This document shows positions 1-10,309 of a stretch of DNA of 64,000 bases, piece by piece; positions within the stretch are counted from its first letter, which is position 1, and the number at the start of each line of letters is the position of its first letter. The stretch lies in the NCBI RefSeq assembly GCF_017916325.1, contig NC_090156.1, positions 623,501-687,500 on the forward strand. Reading direction: 5' to 3'. A model generated the notes under the pieces. The model was not told where the DNA came from and did no database searches. It saw nothing but the letters and a program-made list of their open reading frames with translations. The translations under genes were made by a program, and so were the position numbers. The DNA is from Leishmania martiniquensis (Eukaryota > Euglenozoa > Kinetoplastea > Trypanosomatida > Trypanosomatidae).

Positions 1-1400
1 AAAGTTGTGTTCCTTGCAGGGAGATGAGGCACCACAGCGTTAACGGTGACGGTTGAGACGCCTGCCGGGCCAAGAAAGCCTCTCGTGCTTTGGCGCCCGC
101 TTCCCCTTCACGCCCGTCATCACGATGCCCGGCATGTGTGATCGTAGCATCGCATTGAAAGAGCCAGCCGGCGGCGAGCCCGAAAGCTTGTTGGGCCAAT
201 CCTTCACGCCATCATGCTACGCGCGAGGAGAGAGGGAGAGCAGGAAGCATTCGCGCTGCTCCGCTTCCCCCTTTTTTCTGCAAGGGCCTTTGCCTAGTTG
301 ATCCCCAGTCCTGTGCACGCACCCACAGAGAAAGAGGGAGAGAGGTGGAGGAATCTAGCACAGCGCTGGCGAGTCGCCCTTTTTCGCGCACATGCTCTCT
401 CTCTCGCTCTGTATGTGTGTGCATGTGTGAGGGGAGGGGGCATTGCCCTCGGGGCACCTTGCTTCATGACGCCGCAACTCTCTCTCACGTTCCCTATGCG
501 CCTTCGCCTCGCAACAGCTGCCACAGACACTTGCATATCGCTGCGTTCAGAGTCACGGCACCCTTCTTTCCTTGCGTTACCATTTAATCTTCTCCGTGTC
601 CATACCCCACTGGGCTCATGCCTCACTGTGTCGCCCCGCTCCCCTCGCCCCCCGAATCTCTGCTCCGCCTGACACCAAAGCCTCTAACGCACGAGAGGGA
701 GCGAGGTGATCGCGATGCTGAGGGAAAGGAAAGGGGGAGGTGGTGGCACGTGGAGAAGTTTCGTTAAGATCACACGCACGCGTGCAGACACGTAAAAAGG
801 AAACGACAGCAATACGGGCAGAGAGTGTCAACGCCACCAACCGCCTTTCTGACTGAGAAGGGAGTGAGCGACGGCGGAGGAGCGGAGTGGGATGAGGGGG
901 GAGGACGGGGAAATGCACACGTAAAACAGAGCAAAGACACACGCGTGCACGCGCGCAAGTCCTCTCCCCGCCACGCTACCATCGAATCCGCCTCTCACCA
1001 CCTGACGTGCACTGGAAAGACGTCGGCAATGACGATGCTCATATACGCACACACACACATATATATATAACAAAAAAATCTCGCGCTCGCATACACTCCA
1101 GCCCTCACGTGTGTGCCACACCACATCCGAAAAAAAAGAGACAAGCTCGCCACAGCAAACATACACATACACATATGCATATATATATGTGTGTGTGCGC
1201 GCATGAGGAGTTTCTGTCGAGAGGAACGCAATGGCTCTATGTCATACTGGTAAAATGTGCGCGCGTGCACGTCAGTACAGAGAGAGAGAAAGCCGTACGC
1301 ACAAATGCATGCGTAGGCACCAGCACAGACTTCGTCTCGCATCACCTCCACGGATAGGCGAGCCCTTTCTTTTATTGTATTTGTGCGCTCCTTTGACCAT
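1..1400. other. gene-free flank downstream of the helicase gene
   Basis: No supportable gene is visible. The stretch holds low-complexity DNA typical of trypanosomatid untranslated and intergenic regions, including a CA/TA run near 1048-1069 and a TA/TG run near 1174-1200. It probably contains the 3' UTR of the helicase mRNA, which is transcribed leftwards. The short open frames here are rich in Cys, His, Thr and Arg and follow the dinucleotide repeats. Confidence 0.6.
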
Positions 1401-2708
1401 TTACTTGTTCATGTATTGGTTCTCGTTGAGCTGTGTGTGAATGTCTGTCAGCTCCTCCACTTTCATTTCAAAGCGCTCCTGCACTTCCTTCATGATGCCG
1501 CCATCCGTGTACGTGCGATTCTCGCGTTTGATCTCCTTCTCATCTGTCGTGATGAAGGCGATCGTCAGCCCCTTCGTGCCAAAGCGGCCAGCACGGCCGA
1601 CCCGGTGAAGGTAACTGTCGGCCTCGGAGGCCATGTCGTACTGCACGACGAGGTTGATGCGGTCAAAGTCAACGCCGCGGCCGAAGAGGTCGGTGGCGAC
1701 CATGATGCGGGTGTTGTTCACCTTGCAGCTCTCGTACACGCGCAGGCGCTCCTCCTGGTTCATGCGGGAGTGTACAGCCTGCGACGGGAACTTCATCTGC
1801 TGCAGCTGGCGGTTGAGCGCCTCACAGCGCTCCACCGAGGACGTGAAGATGATCGCCTGGTTGAACTCCACGATGTCCAGGATTTCCGCCAGCCGGCGCG
1901 TCTTCTCCATCTCCGTCACATTCATGTAGAACTGCGCCAGGCCGTGCAAGGTCAGCTTTGCGCGCTGATCCACGTAAATCTCCGTCGCATCCTTCATGAA
2001 CTTCTTCGCGACATCGCGCAGATCATCTGTCATTGTGGCGGAGAACATCATCACCTGCTTCTCCTTTGGCAACTTCATGAAGATCTCCTGCACATCACGG
2101 CGCATCTTGATGTCCTCTAGGCAGCGGTCGAACTCGTCGACGACAAACCACTTCACGTGCGTTGTGTCGAAGGCCTTGTTCTGAATGAGCGCCTTCATGC
2201 GGCCCGGCGTGCCGACGATGATCGCCGGGACCTCCTTCTTTAGCTGCTTCACGTTCTCGTCTTCCGGGATGCCGCCAAAGAAGACGCCGGTGGTGGCGTA
2301 GGGGAGGTACTTGCTGAAGCGCTTAAACTCTTGCTCAATCTGGTACGCCAGCTCACGGGCGTGCACGAGCACGACGGCCTGGCAGTACGGCTTCTGCCCC
2401 TGCGGCACCTTCTCCACCTGCTCCAGCAGCGCAAAGACGAACACGGCCGTCTTGCCCATCCCTGACTTGGCCTGGGCGAGAATATCAGCGCCAAGCATCG
2501 CCTTGGGCAGCGCCTGGTGCTGCACCTCCGACGGGTGCTCGAAGCCGTTCTCGCGGATGGCGTTGGCGAGCTCACTCTTCAGGCAGAAGTCCTGGAAGCC
2601 ACCGAGCGCAACGGCGCTGTGGGTGCCCATACCGACGCCGATTGGCTGCGCAGCCACAACCGTGGTCCTGACATCATCGCCGTCAAAGTCCGCAAGATCG
2701 CTGCTCAT
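1401..2708 (-). CDS. DEAD-box RNA helicase, UAP56/Sub2 (DDX39) type
   Basis: The 435-residue protein matches the UAP56/Sub2 mRNA-export and splicing helicases almost end to end. Visible motifs are a Q-motif region with FQDF near residue 38, motif I AKSGMGKT (80-87), GTPGRM (166-171), motif II DEFD (191-194), SAT (223-225) and motif VI HRVGRAGR (368-375). The stretch following motif II, with MRRDVQEIF, is typical of UAP56 rather than of eIF4A. Family members act in the nucleus, coupling mRNA maturation to export; in a trypanosomatid this would concern trans-spliced mRNAs. I start at the ATG at 2708 because it gives the usual family length; the frame is open further upstream but only through pyrimidine-rich leader sequence. 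The DEFD in place of the DECD usual for UAP56 is notable. Confidence 0.93.
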   Translation of the reverse strand: MSSDLADFDGDDVRTTVVAAQPIGVGMGTHSAVALGGFQDFCLKSELANAIRENGFEHPSEVQHQALPKAMLGADILAQAKSGMGKTAVFVFALLEQVEKVPQGQKPYCQAVVLVHARELAYQIEQEFKRFSKYLPYATTGVFFGGIPEDENVKQLKKEVPAIIVGTPGRMKALIQNKAFDTTHVKWFVVDEFDRCLEDIKMRRDVQEIFMKLPKEKQVMMFSATMTDDLRDVAKKFMKDATEIYVDQRAKLTLHGLAQFYMNVTEMEKTRRLAEILDIVEFNQAIIFTSSVERCEALNRQLQQMKFPSQAVHSRMNQEERLRVYESCKVNNTRIMVATDLFGRGVDFDRINLVVQYDMASEADSYLHRVGRAGRFGTKGLTIAFITTDEKEIKRENRTYTDGGIMKEVQERFEMKVEELTDIHTQLNENQYMNK

Positions 2709-4339
2709 TATCACTCCGTGAAGAGGACACAAGTGTGGGAAAGTTGGGTGGGTGGGGGGGTAAGGGGGAGATGGAGTGAGGTGGAGGTGAGGGATGAGGC
2801 GCGGAAATGATATGTTGCGGTTCTCTGTTTCTTGCTGAGGCAGTTCTCTCTCAGTTGTCGGTGTCGATACGCGAGAGCACCGCGGGGGGAGGGGGGGAAA
2901 TGGGTGTGTACCCCCACACATACACGCAAGAGCGGATGAGGTGAGGATGACCCCGTACATGGAGACACGGAGGGCAAAGAAAGGGGAGAGCGAGAGATAC
3001 ACGTACTTCAGGCACACATGAACGCATCCGAAATCTCGCGACAGAGCGGAGGAGTGGGGCAGCGTCCGCACTCCGTCCCAGAGACGACACAGTTTTCATG
3101 TCCTCCGTTTAGCACTACTGCGACCTTGACGAGTGGAAGTAGCACCGATAACGCCTATGCACTCCTGCCCTCCATCACCGTCGTCGCCAAACCCAAGCGA
3201 AGTGAGAGGCTGAACAAATACGCTTCGCGCGTCAAAACTGGAGGAAGAGGTGCAGTAACATCTCTCCGGTTATGGGTCGGCGACCCCATTCCGCCGTGCT
3301 GGCGGAACGTGGAAGCTGAGGGGCCTCGGCTTGGCAGCATTAGCGAGGTGTCTCCACAGCCCCAGAACTGTAGAAGGCGGCGTCCGCCCTTGCGCTCGGC
3401 ATGAGGTATGTAATTTATCGCCTGTACTACACTGTAAGAGAGCTTCAACCGTACCACAATATGACACGCACACACACCCATCACACGCACAAACATGGGG
3501 AGAAGCGCAGAGCCTATCGCGGCAAAATGGATGCAAGCACAACGGTCGCGGAAAGGCTACCGCCGCCGCCTCTCCTTCCGCTCTTCTCTCTCCCCCCACC
3601 CGCCCTACCTTCGCGCATCCGCGCACTCATGGCGGCATGAGTGTGTGCCTATGTATATACATATATACATATATACACTCACAGCTGTTTCTGTGCGTGC
3701 GTGCGCGCCGACTTCCCGGCAGCACCCTTGTCGCCACGGGCCACAGGAAGGGAAAGGAGCCGGTCCCTACGAAGGGGAGACGGGAGGAGGGGGGCAGAGG
3801 GGGAGGACCCACGTGCGGATGTGTGTGCGAGTGGGGAGGGAGGGAGGGAGGGAGGGACAGCCACCGACACGAAAACAAAAATGCGAAAAGGAACCCTATT
3901 TCCTATGGACAAACAAACCAATGAAGAGAGAGACGCACGACGACGACACACACACACACATGCACACGTGCACAGCATTGGCAGCACGAAAGGTAGGGCT
4001 GGGGGAGGGGGGAGGACTGTGCGCGTTGGTGGCCGGCATCCCTGATAACACGCACGTCTTCTGCGTGCGTATGCATGCATGTGTGTGTGCGTGTGTGTGA
4101 AGGGAGGGAGTAGGTGGGGGGGTGCGGCAGGAAGACCGAAAAGAGGAGACGCGCAGGAAGGCGAATCCGCCAACAACAGCACCCTTTCCCTTTCGACGTT
4201 GCCATGATCGCCTCCCGGCTCGCTGCGGCCCTCGCCGCTCTTTTTCGAACTTCCTCTTGCCGCGGGCACTGACCTCGGCGACACGTGCGCGCAACACAAT
4301 GTACTCCGTTGCCAGTTCATTTCGTCCTCCTCCGTTCGC
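2709..4339. other. intergenic region between helicase and LETM1-like genes
   Basis: No gene is supported. Immediately above the helicase ATG the plus strand is purine-rich (about 2720-2800), i.e. a pyrimidine tract on the transcribed strand suited to trans-splicing. Further on are TA/CA runs (about 3655-3680), GGGA repeats (about 3835-3856) and a CA run (about 3947-3962). The rest is low-complexity spacer with presumed UTRs. Confidence 0.55.
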
Positions 4340-5527
4340 CTACGCCTTTACCTGCTGCGCCTTCGTCGACGCCTCCTTTGCAGCTGCCACTGCGCGATCA
4401 GCGAGCAGTTTCTGCGTGTGGGCTTCCACCTGATCGCGCAGCGGCCCATTCTCGAACTCGAGACGGCGCAGGAAGGCATCCTTGCCGTAATGCGCCATGT
4501 ACTCGAAGTCGTTCCCGTCAAGTGCGGCGATGTCCTCCTCCAGGTACGCCGGGTCGTTGTAGTAGCCCAGCACATAGTTAGTCAGGATGATCAGGTTCGG
4601 GGCTTTGCCCTCCTCAACAAACTTGGGGCCAAGGAAATCGTGGTAATCGTTGACACGCGTCATAATCTCGTCGCGCGAGAGGTTCTTGTCATACGGGCTC
4701 AAGAAGCGGCGCCAGGCGTAGTCCTGCAGGTCCTCGTCTGACATCTGGTGGTGCAGCTTCTGCGTGATGACCATGTAGTCCTCGTTCCACGCCAGGTTCC
4801 AGTAGTCCCTCACGCGGTTGCTGGCACATATGCGGCTGAGCAGTGGGAAGGTGGGGAGGTTCATGCTGCGTGCAAGGTGGCGGAGAGACTTGCGGCGAAT
4901 CTGGTAGAACTTCAGAAAGCCGTCGTACATCTCAGCGGCTGGGCGAATAGCGTTCGGGTCGCGGCGCACGTTATTCTTCTCAAACAGGTCGTCCCAGGCA
5001 CGTTCCTGCGTCGCATTCCACGGGTAGGCATGGAAGTCGAAGTGCCACTTGGTGTCCATGATGTATGACGGGGCACTGCGGTAGCGGTACATGTCCTGCG
5101 CCTCGCGCCAGGCCCTCTTCTCCTCCTCGGTCTTGCAGAAGCACGACGGTGCAAAAGTGTCGCTGGATAGCCAGAAGAAGGCCGGGATGAGTGCGTAACC
5201 GCCAAGGAACAGGCCGGCGCCGAGGCCGTGCGCTATGCACCAGAGGTCGTGCTTGTAATGCATCAGCTGCGCCAGCTCCTTCTGCGACACCTCCTCACTA
5301 AGCTTCATGTCCACCCACATGTTCTTCTCCTGCGAGTGGCCGCGTTTCCAGTAGTCTGGTGTGTACACCTCGGTCTGGTCGCGGTAATCACTCGGGCCAT
5401 ACTTGTAGCTGCGGTTGTAGATCTTCGTCCAGGTCGCGAGAGCCTCGCTAGACTGCTTCGCGAACAGTGCCAGACCAGGGACGAGGTTCGCACAGTTCTT
5501 TTTGAGCACGCCCCACGTTCCCTGCAT
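4340..5527 (-). CDS. LETM1-like mitochondrial inner-membrane protein
   Basis: The 395-residue product has one clear hydrophobic segment at about residues 96-120. A long soluble helical part follows, with the layout of the LETM1 ribosome-binding-like domain: a stretch around LRHLARSMNLPTFPLL, then helices with MSDEDLQDYAWRRF and LSRDEIMTRVNDYHDFLG. LETM1 proteins sit in the mitochondrial inner membrane and influence cation/proton exchange, volume and ribosome binding. The protein is shorter than animal LETM1 and lacks EF-hand-like sequence, so it may be one of the divergent LETM1-domain proteins rather than the exchanger itself. The start at 5527 is the first ATG after pyrimidine-rich leader; the open frame further up is arginine/proline-rich non-coding sequence. 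The N-terminus is not a textbook presequence. The family call rests on motif resemblance only. Confidence 0.6.
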   Translation of the reverse strand: MQGTWGVLKKNCANLVPGLALFAKQSSEALATWTKIYNRSYKYGPSDYRDQTEVYTPDYWKRGHSQEKNMWVDMKLSEEVSQKELAQLMHYKHDLWCIAHGLGAGLFLGGYALIPAFFWLSSDTFAPSCFCKTEEEKRAWREAQDMYRYRSAPSYIMDTKWHFDFHAYPWNATQERAWDDLFEKNNVRRDPNAIRPAAEMYDGFLKFYQIRRKSLRHLARSMNLPTFPLLSRICASNRVRDYWNLAWNEDYMVITQKLHHQMSDEDLQDYAWRRFLSPYDKNLSRDEIMTRVNDYHDFLGPKFVEEGKAPNLIILTNYVLGYYNDPAYLEEDIAALDGNDFEYMAHYGKDAFLRRLEFENGPLRDQVEAHTQKLLADRAVAAAKEASTKAQQVKA

Positions 5528-6523
5528 GATCACGCTGGGGATGACGGGAAAAGGTGTAGGGATGAGTGGAGGGGGCAGTCCGCGTTGAAAGAAAGGGGCG
5601 CTACAGAGTCCGAGCGTGGATGTCCGCTGAGTCACTGTCACACTCACGACGACGAAGAGGGGGGGCTCGAGGGAGTTGTCGGAGGCGTAGGCGTTTATTA
5701 GGATGAATGGCTCGATAATAGTGTATGCGTGTACGTGTACGCGGGAAGAGGGAGAGGAGAGAGTGAAGAAGAGGAGGGCGATGGGGAAGCCGGCGCGGAT
5801 GACGGGGGGGAGGAGAGCTCCTCCTCTCCCGCCCACCCGAACCTGAACAAGAGTGTCGCGCAGAGGTGAGCACTTTCTTTCTGTTCTCTGTGGCGCAGAG
5901 TTTTGAGCTGCTCTTTCCGTTTCGGAGGCAGGCGAGAAGAGAGCCTGTCTGAGTGTCCTTCCATTAGGCCCCATTGAGATTTTCGCTCTTCGGCTGTGTG
6001 CATGATACGTGTTGGTGGCAGGCGGGTGGGGGCCTAAACGTGTGGCGTATGCGTGCGGCAAACCTTACAGGTACGCGGAAACATAGCGCGAGGACAGTTT
6101 CCATGTCGCACCGTGAGAGGGGGCGAACGGAGGTGTGTGTGGAGGGAGTTCCCTCACCTTTTTTTGCGCGCCGTGCGCTTTGAGGGAGAGGGCGAAATCG
6201 CAGAAGGGGGAGATGGACTAGATGCATCGCCACACACACACACACATTACCTCCCTGGGCGGAGGGCTTCTGCACAGGTGCGCTGTGGCTTTCCGCATAG
6301 GCTCCAATGATCACTGCGACGCAGCCGGGCATCTCACACGTCCCCCGTGGAAGCATGCCGCGTAGTGGGTGTCAATAGCACAGACACATCCACGCATGTG
6401 CATGATCCCAACGCCGCACGAGCGAATGCAAAGCACCATTCAGATGCTCACTGCAGCCACAAAAAAAAATAACGGAAGGAGCCATGGCCGATGCGACCAT
6501 CCCCCAGAGCGATCGAGTCAGGG
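5528..6523. other. intergenic region
   Basis: Spacer between the LETM1-like and metaxin-like genes. It contains purine-rich plus-strand runs (about 5740-5830), a short CA run at about 6230-6246 and an A8 tract near 6462. No gene is supported. Confidence 0.5.
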
Positions 6524-7675
6524 CTACGCCTCCGGCGGTTCGCGCAGCTGCCCCGAAGGCGCCGACGCACTTTTCCCTGGTGCCGCACCGCTGCCACCGC
6601 CCTCCATCGTCGCCGCATCCTCATCGTCTTCCTCCTTCTCTAAAACCGCCAACAACATGTCCGCGTTCACCAGGAGGAAGTAAACAGTGGCAAACAAGCC
6701 CGTCCACCAAAGCGTCTGCAGCCGCCCACTGCGGTACTGCCGCTCCGCTTCGTTTGCCATGGTCGCATTCGGGTCCGCAGACGCAGCCGCTTCGCGCGGC
6801 TTCAGACAGTACGTGCCGCTCTCTGCCTCGAAGAACTGGTGACGCAACCGCTCAACATACTCGACGAGTGCCGGGCACGCGTCCTTCAGACGTCGCTGCT
6901 GAGCTGCGACGCTCGCGGCGGCCTCTCTCCAATTGGCGTGCACAAAACTTGAAACGGCCGCGTACACGAGCGCGTCGATGTATGTTGGCCGGGGGGTGCC
7001 CAGGAAAAACACATCACTTGCTGATGCGCTCGCTGAGCTCGTCGCCTTCCACAACGACTCCAACGCAGCAAGCGCCCTCTCCACCTCCTCCCCCAGTTCC
7101 TTCAGCGTGGCAAGGCCCGCCAGCGAAAGCGTTCCCCGTGGCACCCCCGCAGCAGCGACGCCCGAGTGGAAATACGGGTTTGCCCTCAGCGCCCGTTGGC
7201 GATACGTTCCCCGAACCCCCTCCCAGAAGGTCGCCACCTTCGGCTCGACACTCTTGCGCACCGCTGCGTTGTAGAGTGCAGGGTCGAAGTGGACCGTGAA
7301 TAAGAAAGCGGGAAACAGGCACTGCACCGTCAGCACCTCGGCACACACAGCCGCTGCAACACATGTGCTAGGCACCGGGTCCACGGCCCCCTCGTCAACA
7401 AGGCGCTTGAGGCAAGGCATCAGACCCGCGCACACCTCCGACTTGGCGTCAGCGGTGATGGTGCTGCCAGTCGCGGCAACGGGTGCCGAAAAAGAGGACG
7501 CCGACGAGATTGTCAAGGAGAGGTCGCCAAGCCGGGCGTCGGCGCGGGTGTAGCGAACTTCCGCAAAGCGCAGCATTGCCTCCACCGCGAGTGCGTTCGG
7601 ATCCGCAGTGGGTAGCGCGAGGGCTGCCGGATACCTGGCAAAGACCGTTGCCGGTGCGGCTGCAGGTGCCGGCAT
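6524..7675 (-). CDS. metaxin/SAM-like mitochondrial outer-membrane protein
   Basis: The 383-residue protein has the two-part GST-like plan of metaxins. An N-terminal segment with ALALPTADPNALAVEAMLRF (residues 19-37) resembles the conserved metaxin opening, and a C-terminal helical GST-like part contains FFLGTPRPTYIDALVYAAVSS (223-243), which matches the metaxin FFFGDxPxxLDAxxF motif. A single hydrophobic segment at about 321-345 followed by an acidic, low-complexity tail suggests C-terminal anchoring. Metaxins and Sam35/Sam37 are subunits of the sorting and assembly machinery that inserts beta-barrel proteins into the mitochondrial outer membrane. I favour this role; whether it is the Sam35 or Sam37 counterpart cannot be told. 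The start is the ATG at 7675, directly preceding MPAPAAAP; upstream frame is pyrimidine-rich leader. Confidence 0.65.
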   Translation of the reverse strand: MPAPAAAPATVFARYPAALALPTADPNALAVEAMLRFAEVRYTRADARLGDLSLTISSASSFSAPVAATGSTITADAKSEVCAGLMPCLKRLVDEGAVDPVPSTCVAAAVCAEVLTVQCLFPAFLFTVHFDPALYNAAVRKSVEPKVATFWEGVRGTYRQRALRANPYFHSGVAAAGVPRGTLSLAGLATLKELGEEVERALAALESLWKATSSASASASDVFFLGTPRPTYIDALVYAAVSSFVHANWREAAASVAAQQRRLKDACPALVEYVERLRHQFFEAESGTYCLKPREAAASADPNATMANEAERQYRSGRLQTLWWTGLFATVYFLLVNADMLLAVLEKEEDDEDAATMEGGGSGAAPGKSASAPSGQLREPPEA

Positions 7676-9155
7676 GATGGAGGTCGTCTCGAAGGACGTA
7701 TGTGTGTGTGTGGGGGGGAGGGGGTAAACAACACTATCGGAGAGCCGACAAGATGCTCGCAGATGCTCAGCGAACGAAGGAAAGAGCAAGACAATGAGGA
7801 TGCAGAGGAGGTGTGCGAGAGAGAAAAAAAGAGGGGTGCGTACGCGTGCTCACCCCCTGGCGGCTACTCCCCCCTCGCAGCACAGGTTTCGGGTTCAAGA
7901 GCAGAAACCCAAGCCTTGTCAAGCGCACTGAGTCGGTGTTCTGCTGCGCTTCGTCAGCACGCGTGAAAACGGGCGCAGCGACAACAGCACTGCAAAGAGG
8001 CGTGGTAATGATGCCTTCTGCACGCGCACGTGCAGACACAACGGCGCGCGGCCCCCGGCCCATCGACAGAGCCTGGCAAAAAAAAAAGAGGATGAGAACA
8101 GCGATGAGGGGCCAAAGCGGAGGCGCACGCGTAGCCTACTCGCAGACCGCGTGCGTGTGGGTGCCAGCGCGTATGGGTAGGTGGAGGTCTGCTGCGCATA
8201 CTGTGTACTCCTCCACTTAGTCACAGCTGAGGCGCTCCCTCTCCCTTCTGCGTTTGCGCATGCGCTCATCCCGTTGTTCATGTGCAGAATTTTCTTCAAA
8301 GGTGAAATGGAGAAGACGTGCGAGACACCTTCAAGAGCCGCACCCTGTCTCCCGGACAGCACCAACAGCACACACATAATACCCACCGTCGTCTGATCCG
8401 GTCTTCTCCACGCGGACAGAGACACACATCCTCCACCACACAAAGCCGAGCCGCCAGACGACCATTGCAAACAGACATGCACACAGTCACACAGAACAGA
8501 GCTTATGGTCAACGCCTCAACCAATGGGGTGAAACGGAAAAGTGAGAGAAGAGTGAGGGCGTCAGTGGACCACACACACACACACACACACCTAAACTTA
8601 GAGTCCGCACAGAGCGACTGAGACAGCGCACATATGCAAGACAACAAAAGAGAAAGAGAGATGGGGACGAGGGGGGAGAAAACGAAAGCGCAGAACACCC
8701 GCGCACACCGCCGCAGCACAAAGGTTATAAACACTTACGCACAGATAGAGAGAGGAACGGAGAGGTGAAGGAGACAAAGACAACCGCACTAAAAGGGAAA
8801 AGCCGTGTCGTTTACATTAGCCGCAGAAAACTGCCCACTGACGTGAGAGGAGAAAGCAGGAAAAACGTTACAAACACACATACACACACGCACATGCACG
8901 AATTCAGAAAGAGAGAGTAAATCAGAGAGACAGAAACGAAAAAAGCGGCACGCAGTGTCAGAGAGGTGCGGCTGGGAAACGCTCGTCATTGTTAAGAACA
9001 GGTGCATCGAAGAAGCAAAAGGTATCGAGTCATTGTGCCAGAGGTACGCAGGAGGGCGCTAACAGTGGACGGGAAAGGCCGCAACAACCCCTTAGGTTCC
9101 ACGAGTCCAAGAATAGGACTTCACAAGACACTACACTTTTTTGCCCTCTTTATAC
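7676..9155. other. gene-free stretch with CA microsatellite
   Basis: Spacer upstream of the metaxin-like gene. It contains an A9 run near 8079-8088, a CA run at about 8570-8591 and purine-rich plus-strand sequence. No open frame here has coding-like composition. It forms the low-coordinate end of a roughly 9.3-kb gene-free region. Confidence 0.5.
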
Positions 9156-10309
9156 TCTTCAGCCGCGTCATTTCACCCACAAGAGCAGACACGCCCACAC
9201 CAAAGACGTGCGCATGCACACACGCAGCTCATCAATGCGCCCCAGCCCTATTGGCCCCCGCCCCTTCGGCAAAATGTGCGTCACCTGCTATGAGGTGGAC
9301 GGCCGTCGAAGTCGGGGCCGCGCGGCCAGCAGGGGCTGTGAGCACCCTGAGCGAGCCGCATGCCGTGATCCGGGCCGGCAGCGCCCATGGCCCTGCTCGG
9401 GGGCGGAGGCGGTGGCGTCTGTCCTGCAGGCAGCATCGGGGTGGTGACCAGGTGCATGGCGGATAAGCTCAGGGAGGGGGGAGGGAGCGGGCAAGCCTCA
9501 GGCCGGGGCCTTGTGAGACCCTCCGCACGGCCGCTACGACCTGCTCCACCCCACCCCCTTCGTCGCTGCGATCCGCTGCACCCCATCACATGGCGTGGTG
9601 GACCCTCGCATTGGCCTCGTTGAGTTTCCAGCGCCTGGGCCGCATCAGCGCCACCCCGGCCCCGTGTCGGGGATGCCGCCTATGCCGCACACACGCACCT
9701 GGGGCGGGCGGGCACGGGTCTCTGTGCGCCCGCTTCGCCCGGCGCTCCAGCTCCTCTCCCTCCCGACGCTGTGCCGTGGGTGTGATGCGCCACGCCGGCT
9801 ATCGCCCACAGCGCTCGCTGCCTCCGTCCCCTGTTTCCATCGGCACCACTGCCGCGGGCGTCCGCGGGCAGACAGCGGCATGCGCACACAGAACCCACAG
9901 CCGTAGACGCCCCACAGGGGAAAGAGACGCACAGCGCGAGTGAGGTATGGGCAAGCGCAGCATCGCGCGAAACGTGGTGTGCTTGGTGCCCTGAGCCAGC
10001 CGAGGGCCTCCCGCTGCTCACCGGGTGCCGGGGTACCACAGCGCCAGCGCAGCAGTAGGCGCCACGCCATCCGCGCTCCGTGCAGTCACCGCCAGTCGCC
10101 AGTCGCTGCAGGAATTCAAAGCGCGGGCACCTGCCGCCCGTGCGGACCTGGGCGGCAATGCTCTCCTCCGCACCTCGTATCCCCAACGCCATTGCTCTTC
10201 CGCTGTAGGGCGGCGGCCACCAAGAGACGCCTGTCGTCGCGTGCCGCGCAGCTGGCGTCAGCGCCTCGGGCGCAGCACATCTTGCAGGCGCATCCACTTT
10301 GGCGCGCTG
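9156..10309 (-). mobile_element. GC-rich retroposon-derived block, copy 1 (DIRE/SIDER-like 3' portion)
   Basis: This block of about 1154 bp recurs almost identically at 40242-41396 and 46129-47282. Here it is continuous on its right with a decayed reverse transcriptase read on the minus strand (10310 to about 11960), so it probably is the 3' part of that element. On the minus strand the block ends in CTGAAGA followed by A-rich sequence, consistent with the poly(A)-like end of an ingi-type retroposon. It differs from copies 2 and 3 by a C/T at 10265, and from copy 2 alone by a one-base C-run difference near 9768 and an A/G near 9947. Assignment to the DIRE/SIDER group is inferred from the RT context, not from a consensus match. 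Confidence 0.6.
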
